A DNA stretch of 18,787 nt from Promethearchaeota archaeon. Lineage in GTDB: Archaea > Asgardarchaeota > Lokiarchaeia > Sigynarchaeales > SOKP01. The notes beneath the pieces were generated by a model. That model had not been told where the DNA came from, did no database searches, and was given only the letters and a program-made list of their open reading frames with translations. Below, one piece after another: positions 1 to 5,694 of this stretch. Each line of letters opens with the position of its first letter. The first letter of the stretch is position 1. The stretch is taken from positions 1 through 18,787 of the forward strand of contig SDNN01000037.1 in assembly GCA_004524425.1 (NCBI GenBank), given 5' to 3'. Both the position numbers and the translations under genes were made by a program.

Positions 1-44
1 CAATCGGCGTTTTAGAATAAGAAAATATTAAAAGTCTTAAAAAA

Positions 45-248
45 TTATTTTTTAAACTTAGCTCGTTTTGCCGCGATGGAATCGGCTTGACCGCCGAAAT
101 TTCCATTAATTATTCTTTTTTTGTACAACTCCCTATAACGCATTCTTGGGGGTTTTTTACTTTCCGCATTGACACCAGTTCGATCAACCTTGGGTGTCTG
201 TTGTCTTACCTTTCCGGCTTTAGTTAAGCTGCCATGACTGCCAGGAAT
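45..248 (-). CDS. rps30e: Small ribosomal subunit protein eS30
   Basis: This is a 67-residue basic protein too short for most ORF callers. The reverse strand reads (start)[18 protein letters not shown] and ends in a lysine-rich tail, which is the archaeal/eukaryotic eS30 signature. It is a component of the small ribosomal subunit near the decoding region; the family is absent from bacteria. In eukaryotes the same protein is made as a fusion to a ubiquitin-like domain, and none is present here. The initiator codon must be ATT (248-246): a TGA stop lies three codons upstream in frame, no ATG, GTG or TTG precedes the conserved N terminus, and a strong AGGTGAT Shine-Dalgarno motif sits 5 nt before the ATT. 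Either it truly uses an ATT start or ATG was changed or misread. Family identification is secure. Confidence 0.93.
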   Translation of the reverse strand: MPGSHGSLTKAGKVRQQTPKVDRTGVNAESKKPPRMRYRELYKKRIINGNFGGQADSIAAKRAKFKK

Positions 249-253
249 ACTAT

Positions 254-260
254 ATCACCT
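254..260 (-). promoter_or_regulatory. Shine-Dalgarno site of eS30
   Basis: The minus strand reads AGGTGAT, a seven-base match to the anti-SD complement GGAGGUGAUC, ending 5 nt before the ATT codon at 248. This site decides the unusual start of eS30. Confidence 0.75.
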
Positions 261-269
261 TTATTTTGT

Positions 270-292
270 TATTATATTTAATTTAAATTTCT
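270..292 (-). promoter_or_regulatory. Candidate TATA region for eS30
   Basis: The minus strand here reads TTTAAATTAAATATAATAA, an A/T element of archaeal TATA type placed 25-45 nt before the eS30 start. That would give a very short leader carrying the Shine-Dalgarno site. The region is generally A/T-rich, so the call is tentative. The rest of the 249-432 gap shows nothing else that I recognise. Confidence 0.35.
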
Positions 293-432
293 TTTTCCTT
301 TTGATAAAGAAAACATTTCACTCAATTAAATTTTATCATTTTTAAAAATTGGTCTCCAGTTTATTTAATATGTTTTACGACCATCTCAATATTAGAAAAA
401 TTAACCTTTAAAATCAATTAGTTAAATAAAAA

Positions 433-576
433 ATGTCTAAAGAAGAAGAAAAAATACATTTTGGACAGAAGATTAAGTCTTGTTTTGCGTGTGGACAAAA
501 AATCAATGAACACACTAAAATTTGTCCATATTGTGGCACGGAGCAAAAAAAAACAGATGAAATAACCAAAGAGTGA
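433..576 (+). CDS. Small single zinc-ribbon protein
   Basis: A 47-residue ORF starts MSKEEEKIHFGQKIK and carries one zinc-ribbon: Cys17-x2-Cys20 and Cys31-x2-Cys34, reading SCFACGQ then KICPYCGTE. The rest is charged (KKTDEITKE at the C terminus). The ribbon resembles the short zinc-ribbon domains common in archaeal proteins, which usually bind one zinc ion and mediate protein or nucleic-acid contacts. No other domain is visible, so function is unknown. It is followed 147 nt downstream by a second, larger zinc-ribbon protein on the same strand. The spacing and codon use are compatible with a real gene, and the CxxC pairs are unlikely by chance in such a short frame. No clear Shine-Dalgarno motif precedes the ATG. 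Confidence 0.7.
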   Translation: MSKEEEKIHFGQKIKSCFACGQKINEHTKICPYCGTEQKKTDEITKE

Positions 577-723
577 AAATCTAAGTAATTCACTTTTTAA
601 GATAAAGAAGAATAGTATCATTAGAAACACAAATAATTCCTTTTTAATAACAGTTAGAAATTTAAACTTTAAGCCATATATGAAAAGAAACAAAATGTTA
701 AGTAAAAAACTTTCTAGCATTAA

Positions 724-1218
724 ATGATAAAAGAGAACCCTAAGAGTAAAAAGGCTATAATAATTTGGATTTTGATAATCGCGTGTGTCATTATATTTTC
801 AATTATAGGCACCTTGGTGATTAGCTGGTTTTGGTTAATATTTTTACCTTTATCATTTTTATTAGTTGTTGCATTTCAGGCATTATCTGAGCATTTCTGG
901 AGCCCTACAAAAACTTGCCCTAGATGCAACGCTCCTTTAAGTATCTATAGTGAATATTGCAGGAATTGCGGTCTAAAATTAATTAGAAAATGTCCATATT
1001 GTGGTAATTTAATACCGGCAAAGGTTTCGACTTGCAACCGGTGTGGGCATGAACTTGGACCTCTTGAGCAACCAAAAAAACCGTTAGATTTTGAACTGAT
1101 AAAAAAGGGACAGCTATTACCCGAGAAACCTAACTATTGTCCTACTTGTGGAGCAAGTTTAATAAAAATTGATCATGAAATAACCTCATGTCCATATTGT
1201 GGAGCAGATATTGATTAA
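724..1218 (+). CDS. Membrane-anchored triple zinc-ribbon protein
   Basis: This 164-residue protein has two hydrophobic segments (about residues 10-32 and 34-52), which would form a hairpin or double-pass anchor. A cytoplasmic part with three CxxC...CxxC zinc ribbons follows: Cys65/68/79/82, Cys90/93/104/107 and Cys139/142/156/159. The third is separated from the first two by a proline- and lysine-containing linker of about 30 residues. The first two together match the 'double zinc ribbon' arrangement seen in many archaeal and bacterial proteins. Its role is not known; zinc ribbons tethered to a membrane usually serve as protein-interaction modules. Its ATG overlaps (ATGA) the stop of a possible 15-codon leader ORF at 680-727. 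It is the second zinc-ribbon gene in a row. Confidence 0.8.
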   Translation: MIKENPKSKKAIIIWILIIACVIIFSIIGTLVISWFWLIFLPLSFLLVVAFQALSEHFWSPTKTCPRCNAPLSIYSEYCRNCGLKLIRKCPYCGNLIPAKVSTCNRCGHELGPLEQPKKPLDFELIKKGQLLPEKPNYCPTCGASLIKIDHEITSCPYCGADID

Positions 1219-1255
1219 ATTCAAGTTAGTTCTATTCACTTGAGATAATAAATAA

Positions 1256-1867
1256 TTAGTCCCTGTGAGGTTGGTTTTTATACTCAAGGGGAAATAAAGA
1301 CCATTTCATTCTTATGGAATCTGGAAACGTAAAAGAAAGACCTATTCCTAATATGACCATTGAAACAAAATCAAAAACAATCATCCAAATGGGTGCTCCA
1401 AAATAGGCTAAATCGAAAATAAATACGAGAAAATACCAAGAGGTAAAAAGGATCAGATAATAAGGAAGCCATTTTTGAAATAGAGTGTCCCTTTTTTTCC
1501 ACAGTATGTAACAATTAACAAGGAAAGGAACAATGTGAATATAATCCCAGAATAAACCAAATAGAACGATTTCTAATAATATGATTGTCCCTGAAGAGAA
1601 AATGGAGTAGACCAAGAAATTGTTAACATAAGGATTCTCTCTATAAATGAACCAAGCAACTGAAAATGAAAACCACCATTGTGAAATAGTGGCGATTTGA
1701 ATATTTCTTTTAGGATCTCCGTGTTCAATATCGGGGCCGAACATTGCGACATCGAGAGGATTCCAGTTCAGGGGTATGACAAATTGATATATCAGGGAAA
1801 TTATCGTGGCAATGAAGAGTTGAATACATGTGATGGTTTTTAGGTTTAATTCGCTAATTCTCTTCAT
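1256..1867 (-). CDS. Multi-pass membrane protein, tandem paralog A
   Basis: This 203-residue protein has about five to six hydrophobic segments and no domain that I recognise. It is clearly homologous to the next gene upstream (1972-2574). Both begin MKRISE, share PLNW, a GP-x3-HGDP motif in the loop after the first membrane segment (residues 44-52), then SQW-x-FSF, IYR-x-NPY-x-NNFL, a WDYIH motif and an FPDSI motif near the C terminus. By hand count about 60% of the first 90 residues are identical, with less similarity after that. The conserved charged HGDP loop between membrane segments suggests a specific binding or catalytic site, but that is inference. The ATG is preceded by a TATA-like ATATATGG about 20 nt upstream, compatible with a very short leader. 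Confidence 0.7.
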   Translation of the reverse strand: MKRISELNLKTITCIQLFIATIISLIYQFVIPLNWNPLDVAMFGPDIEHGDPKRNIQIATISQWWFSFSVAWFIYRENPYVNNFLVYSIFSSGTIILLEIVLFGLFWDYIHIVPFLVNCYILWKKRDTLFQKWLPYYLILFTSWYFLVFIFDLAYFGAPIWMIVFDFVSMVILGIGLSFTFPDSIRMKWSLFPLEYKNQPHRD

Positions 1868-1971
1868 GATTAATATAATGCCATATATCTTTTATTTCCT
1901 ACTTTTTATTGGGCTTTCCATAAAATTCGATTTCCGAGTAGAAAAATGAGCTATTTTTCTTCTTAATTAGA

Positions 1972-2574
1972 TTAGGTAAGTTCTGGTTTAGAAAGCCTTC
2001 TATTTTCGATATAAGAAATTAGTATCGAATCAGGAAAACTACAAGATATCATGAAGCCTAAAATTCCCATGCTTATCCAGTTTATTATAAACAAATTCAG
2101 AGGTAAATCTAAATAGGTTAAGCGTAAAAAATAAACAGAAGTGTACCAAATAGAGTAGAATATAAAATAATAGGGAAACCACCTTTGAAATAATGTCTTT
2201 CTTTTCTTGAGAAGAAGGTAAATATCCACGGCTAGCGGAAGAAAATGGATATAATCCCACCATAGAAAGATTGCGATGTCCATGAATAACACCATCATAA
2301 GCGGGAAGAGTGAATAAATCAAGAAATTGTTTATATATGGATTATCTCTATATATTAACCAAGAAACTGCAAAGGAAAAAAACCACTGGCTTAACGTTGA
2401 AATCACAACACTAGTACCGGGATCTCCATGCTGAACATTTGGACCATGAAGTGCGCGGTCAAATGGTTGCCAATTCAAAGGAAATACGAATTGAAAAAGT
2501 AATGAAATACCCGTTGCAATAATTATTTGAAGGATGGTTATTGTTTTCAAATCATATTCGCTTATTCTCTTCAT
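1972..2574 (-). CDS. Multi-pass membrane protein, tandem paralog B
   Basis: This 200-residue paralog of the gene at 1256-1867 has the same length, the same order of hydrophobic segments and the same shared motifs: MKRISE at the start, PLNW, GPNVQHGDP, SQWFFSF, IYRDNPYINNFL, WDYIH and SFPDSI. The C-terminal tails differ (RRLSKPELT here), as expected after an older duplication. I do not recognise the family. The two genes point the same way with 104 nt between them, so they could be one transcript, though each has an A/T-rich element before its start. Direct duplication followed by divergence is the simplest history. Confidence 0.7.
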   Translation of the reverse strand: MKRISEYDLKTITILQIIIATGISLLFQFVFPLNWQPFDRALHGPNVQHGDPGTSVVISTLSQWFFSFAVSWLIYRDNPYINNFLIYSLFPLMMVLFMDIAIFLWWDYIHFLPLAVDIYLLLKKRKTLFQRWFPYYFIFYSIWYTSVYFLRLTYLDLPLNLFIINWISMGILGFMISCSFPDSILISYIENRRLSKPELT

Positions 2575-2720
2575 TCTCGTTCAATAATCTTTAATTTGCA
2601 TTCAACATGAACAAAAATTCACGTAAAATAATTGGTCATTTACATATTTAATTCTTTTTCATGCTTAATAATTGATTAAACTCAAATATCATGTTGGATT
2701 AATTACAAATACATATAAGT

Positions 2721-2736
2721 TATTCTATATACTTAT
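2721..2736 (+). promoter_or_regulatory. Candidate TATA box for tRNA-Trp
   Basis: The sequence TATTCTATATACTTAT lies 25-40 nt before the mature 5' end of tRNA-Trp, the expected place for an archaeal TATA box if transcription starts a few bases before the tRNA. Confidence 0.4.
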
Positions 2737-2760
2737 TATTTTGTCAATCTTAAACGCCAT

Positions 2761-2834
2761 GGGGACGTGGCGAAGCCCGGTATCGCGGCAGGCTCCAGAC
2801 TTGTTGGTCGTCGGTTCAAATCCGGCCGTCCCCA
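2761..2834 (+). tRNA. trnW: tRNA-Trp (anticodon CCA), intronless
   Basis: A full cloverleaf folds by hand. Acceptor stem GGGGACG/CGTCCCC is seven perfect pairs. D stem GCGA/TCGC has a loop AGCCCGGTA holding the conserved GG. Anticodon stem GCAGG/CTTGT has a loop CTCCAGA, giving anticodon CCA at 2795-2797. The variable loop is TGGTC. T stem GTCGG/CCGGC has a loop TTCAAAT. The discriminator base is A at 2834, as in archaeal tRNA-Trp. The 3' CCA is not encoded. There is no intron, although many archaeal tRNA-Trp genes carry one. The anticodon stem includes two G-T pairs, which are acceptable. Confidence 0.95.
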
Positions 2835-2926
2835 TTCATTCAACTCTATACTTCAATCACGATACACATTTTTATTGAGAAATCGAATTAAATATTAATT
2901 CATATAAAATCAACCCAAAATTTTTT

Positions 2927-2968
2927 AAATTTTTCAAAAATTTGTGATTCATATCATATTTTTTTTTT
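2927..2968 (+). terminator. Palindrome followed by T10 tract, possible terminator
   Basis: A perfect 17-nt inverted repeat, AAATTTTT-C-AAAAATTT (2927-2943), is followed after 15 nt by ten Ts (2959-2968). A U-tract is the main signal for intrinsic termination in Archaea, and this one lies downstream of tRNA-Trp. A shorter T5 run at 2870-2875 is nearer the tRNA and could serve instead. The element could also belong to the upstream region of the gene at 3037. Confidence 0.3.
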
Positions 2969-3036
2969 GACAAAAGAATCATTAGTCATGTCTTAATATT
3001 TAATATTAATTTTCATTAAATCCTCTATTAAGTAAA

Positions 3037-3411
3037 ATGTACAAAATTGAGAAAATAGGAGATAATGCCTTTTATATCAAGGCACTTGGTACATTTCCGC
3101 CATCTATAGCCAAAAAATTTGTCAAAGAATTCAAAACTAAGACTAAACATTTAGAGAGGTTTTCTGCAATTATAGATGGATTAGATTTCATCATATTAGC
3201 TCTTAAATCTTTTAAAACAATTTTAAAACTATTGAAGAAGAATAATAAAAAATTAATCAAGTCCGCATATATTACCAAAAATCCGGTTTTAGCAAAAGAA
3301 TTTGAACTTTTATTAGAGAGGGCAGAATCTCCTAATAGAATCATTGTAGATAATTTTGAGGATGCAAAAAATTGGCTGGAAATTAAAGAAATTAACATTC
3401 AGAAGCAATGA
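3037..3411 (+). CDS. STAS/SpoIIAA-like small protein
   Basis: This 124-residue soluble protein shows the alternating pattern of a small alpha/beta fold: an N-terminal strand pair (MYKIEKIGDNAFYIKALGTF), a first helix rich in lysine, a strand AIIDGLDFIILA, then a helix and the strand SAYITKNPVLAKEF. It ends with an IIVDNFEDAKNWL segment. That last motif and the overall order resemble SpoIIAA-like/STAS-fold proteins, in which a terminal helix 'eeAlaWL' packs on the sheet. STAS proteins often act as anti-sigma-antagonist-like switches or lipid/small-ligand binders; no phosphorylated serine of the classic kind is obvious here. The assignment is by pattern only. It converges with the transporter gene, with 4 nt between the stop codons. 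Confidence 0.5.
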   Translation: MYKIEKIGDNAFYIKALGTFPPSIAKKFVKEFKTKTKHLERFSAIIDGLDFIILALKSFKTILKLLKKNNKKLIKSAYITKNPVLAKEFELLLERAESPNRIIVDNFEDAKNWLEIKEINIQKQ

Positions 3412-3415
3412 GAAC

Positions 3416-4246
3416 TCATAATCCTTCTTTTTTAAACGCTGTTAAAAGAAGGATTCCACCAATTATGAATGTTATGCCAATTATCTGTATGATTTCGACT
3501 TTTTCATTTAGCACGATGATCCCTACTAAAATTGCCATGATGATGCTCGTTGAGGTAAAGCAGGGAATCACGATGTTTGCCTTACCTTTAGCATATGCTA
3601 ATTGTGAAAATGCCTTTGCCATTAGTCCAAATACAAACGATAATATAGTAAAAATTAAAAATATGCTGGCATTTGGAATTGCGGTAATTCTTTTAGTGAC
3701 GGTTGACAATGCAATGAATGTTCCCGCCGTGAAACCGGCAATTAATCCCGCATATTTATAGTTATTCCTTTTTGATATCAAAAGTAAGAATAGTTCTATT
3801 CCAACAAATAATGAAGCGATGACTATAAAAGTTTCAAGCTTGAAATCAGTTGATTGAATCAGGTTTTGGTTCGGATTAAATAGAGCAACTAAAATCGTTC
3901 CTAGAATTATGTTAATAATTCCTAAAATATCCAATTTGCTCAATTCTTCATTTAATACATGATAGGAAAATATAACTAAAATGACTAATCCAATGCCCTC
4001 TAAGGGGGCTATTAAATTAACAGGGGCAAATATTAGGGCAATCCATTGAATAAAGAAAAAAACCAGAGTGAATATGAATCCAATTATCCAAATCCCTGAA
4101 TTTCTCCCTTTAGAGTCTGTTTTTTCTATTTTTTGATTTTTAAAGCCTTCAACTGCGTACTTTTCGAAACCTTTTCCGAGATACAATAAAATGTAAGCTG
4201 CTGCGCCTATTAACAATCCCATTATTAGGTTCTGTTCAAGAGCCAT
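3416..4246 (-). CDS. DMT-superfamily (NIPA/EamA-like) transporter
   Basis: This 276-residue integral membrane protein has about nine hydrophobic segments and two repeated halves, as in the drug/metabolite transporter superfamily. The first half has APVNLIAPLEGIGLVILVIF followed by LNEELSKLDILGIINIILGT. The second has CFTSTSIIMAILVGIIVLNEKV then IIQIIGITFIIGGILLL. The 'LNE' after a membrane helix in each half is the typical end-of-helix signature. The arrangement with a long first loop and APxxLxxPL resembles the NIPA (magnesium transporter-like) branch more than classic EamA exporters, but substrate cannot be read from sequence. It lies 35 nt downstream of the DsrE-like gene and is probably co-transcribed with it. 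Confidence 0.8.
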   Translation of the reverse strand: MALEQNLIMGLLIGAAAYILLYLGKGFEKYAVEGFKNQKIEKTDSKGRNSGIWIIGFIFTLVFFFIQWIALIFAPVNLIAPLEGIGLVILVIFSYHVLNEELSKLDILGIINIILGTILVALFNPNQNLIQSTDFKLETFIVIASLFVGIELFLLLISKRNNYKYAGLIAGFTAGTFIALSTVTKRITAIPNASIFLIFTILSFVFGLMAKAFSQLAYAKGKANIVIPCFTSTSIIMAILVGIIVLNEKVEIIQIIGITFIIGGILLLTAFKKEGL

Positions 4247-4281
4247 GATTTTCCGAGATTTCTTAATAATTTCATTCTTTT

Positions 4282-4632
4282 TTAAAACGTTATGATTTCA
4301 TATCCTTGATCAATATATTTTGCCATGCTTGGATGGCCCAACATTTCATCACAAGTTGGGAAGCCCATCTTTTCAACGATCCCAAGAGATCCCATCTTAT
4401 TACTACACGCTTTGCAAAAACAATCCACAAGTCCTTTTTCATTAAGTTCTTGATATTTTTTATAAAAGGGATTAGATTGATTCTCGAATTCACTAGCTAA
4501 TTTACAAGCTGATCCTTCTATTATAACCTTGACGTCATGACCTTTTTCATGCATGTCAAGAGCGTTTAAAATAACGTGAATAAAGCACATCGGATCCCCA
4601 TTAAATGCATATAAGGCGTATTTTTTTCCCAT
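4282..4632 (-). CDS. DsrE-like cytoplasmic protein
   Basis: This is a 116-residue cytoplasmic protein of the DsrE/DsrF-like fold. The N-terminal YALYAFNGDPMCFIHVILNA is followed by HEKGHDVKVIIEGSACKL, then VDCFCKACSNKMG (Cys71, Cys73, Cys76) and a final GHPSMAKYIDQGYEIITF. DsrE-family proteins relay sulfur in sulfur metabolism and tRNA thiolation, or have related thiol roles; the clustered cysteines here would suit thiol chemistry, but activity is inferred only from family. I chose the ATG at 4632 over a GTG at 4641 because an AAGTGAT Shine-Dalgarno-like motif lies 4 nt before it. It precedes the transporter gene in a possible two-gene operon. Confidence 0.75.
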   Translation of the reverse strand: MGKKYALYAFNGDPMCFIHVILNALDMHEKGHDVKVIIEGSACKLASEFENQSNPFYKKYQELNEKGLVDCFCKACSNKMGSLGIVEKMGFPTCDEMLGHPSMAKYIDQGYEIITF

Positions 4633-4709
4633 TATAATCACTTTTGAGTAAATTACTTTCTTTTAGATCTAAGTGTGTCTAATTCTTAATTCACTAATAA
4701 TCTTTTAAT

Positions 4710-5516
4710 TTATATTAATCCTAGTCTTTTTTTACATAACTCAATTGCTTTAGGATTGTTATCCGTGCCAATCCATTTTCTCTTTAGTTTTTTAGCCATT
4801 ACTAAGGTTGTACCTGATCCACAAAAAAAATCTGCGACAATATCTCCTTTATTAGAAGATGCAGAAATTATTCTTTCTAAAAGTTTTTCGGGTTTTTGGG
4901 TGGAATATCCAGTATATTCTTTTGATCTCGTACGAGTTTGATAAGAATAAATATCATTCCACACGTCTCCTACCACATTACCTGGACTTTTATCAAGATA
5001 TTGCTTGCCACCACGTCTTTTTCGATAAATTCTACCGTTCTCATCGTGGTATCGAAACATTTTCTGGATATATTCTTTCTTATAGGGGGTATATTGCTTG
5101 TTAAATACGAAGTTATCAGATTTAGTATAATATAAAATGTTATCATGTTGACGAACCCAACCTTTAACTTGACTCTTAAAACCTGAGACACTTCGAACAT
5201 TCCATATGATTTCCCTTCGAAAATTTTCGCTTCCAAAAATCTTGTCACATAGAGGTTTAAGATCAAATACCGCGTTATTATCACAATGAAAATAAAATGA
5301 GCCTGTCTCTTTTAAAACTCTATGCATCTCTTTAACTCTTACATCAATAAATTCCAGATACTCTCCCAAAGAGGACCATGAATCCGAAAAATCCTCATAA
5401 TCAACTCCCGAATAAAAAGGGGGATCAACATATATTAAATCAATTATTTCAGAATTTAAATCTCTTAGAAATTTTAAATTCTCCATCAAATATATCTTAT
5501 TCAATAAATTTTCCAT
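4710..5516 (-). CDS. Type II-like DNA methyltransferase (beta class), apparently orphan
   Basis: This 268-residue methyltransferase has the beta-class motif order. The catalytic DPPF motif (residues 31-34) lies near the N terminus in LIYVDPPFYSGVDYEDF, and the S-adenosylmethionine-binding FCGSGTT motif (231-237) is near the C terminus, preceded by the TQKPEKLLERII segment (206-217). These enzymes transfer a methyl group to N6 of adenine or N4 of cytosine in double-stranded DNA; DPPF/DPPY does not distinguish the base, and the specificity region (about 100-200) is not recognisable to me. No restriction endonuclease gene lies next to it, so it is likely a solitary methyltransferase. Spacing to the DsrE-like gene is 77 nt. 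Confidence 0.9.
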   Translation of the reverse strand: MENLLNKIYLMENLKFLRDLNSEIIDLIYVDPPFYSGVDYEDFSDSWSSLGEYLEFIDVRVKEMHRVLKETGSFYFHCDNNAVFDLKPLCDKIFGSENFRREIIWNVRSVSGFKSQVKGWVRQHDNILYYTKSDNFVFNKQYTPYKKEYIQKMFRYHDENGRIYRKRRGGKQYLDKSPGNVVGDVWNDIYSYQTRTRSKEYTGYSTQKPEKLLERIISASSNKGDIVADFFCGSGTTLVMAKKLKRKWIGTDNNPKAIELCKKRLGLI

Positions 5517-5638
5517 TTCAACCGAATTACTTATTTTTTATATCTCGTTCTTTAATGGTATTATTCTCAGATTTTTTATTAATGCTTTTCCCATTATATG
5601 AGTTGAGATAATTTAAAGCCATGATAATTTTAAAATTT

Positions 5639-5645
5639 AAAAAAA
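5639..5645 (-). terminator. Possible terminator of the cold-shock/DEAD helicase gene
   Basis: The minus strand has seven Ts about 50 nt past the helicase stop codon, in a region with an AATTTTAAAATT palindrome just beyond. This suits archaeal U-tract termination, but the whole region is A/T-rich. Confidence 0.3.
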
Positions 5646-5647
5646 GA

Positions 5648-5667
5648 ATTTATAAAAATTTATAAAA
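5648..5667 (-). promoter_or_regulatory. Tandem TATA-like repeat upstream of the methyltransferase
   Basis: Two adjacent perfect copies of ATTTATAAAA (plus strand), read on the minus strand as TTTTATAAAT twice, match the archaeal TATA consensus. They lie about 132 nt before the methyltransferase start, so transcription would begin near 5622 and leave a leader of about 105 nt. The sequence is nearly symmetric and could also work toward the plus strand. Confidence 0.4.
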
Positions 5668-5694
5668 AGTATATAATGATTTTTAAGATTTATT

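Noticed and set aside
418..720. Minus-strand 100-residue phenylalanine-rich frame
   Set aside because: It covers the plus-strand zinc-ribbon gene and A/T-rich spacer; the protein is low-complexity (runs of F, L and I) and has no recognisable domain.
2672..2878. Plus-strand 68-residue frame
   Set aside because: It runs straight through the tRNA-Trp gene, which explains its GC-rich middle.
3408..3761. Plus-strand 117-residue hydrophobic frame
   Set aside because: It is antisense to the membrane segments of the transporter gene, which carries clear DMT repeats on the other strand.
4859..5135. Several overlapping frames within the methyltransferase
   Set aside because: They lie opposite or out of frame to conserved methyltransferase motifs and show no domain of their own.
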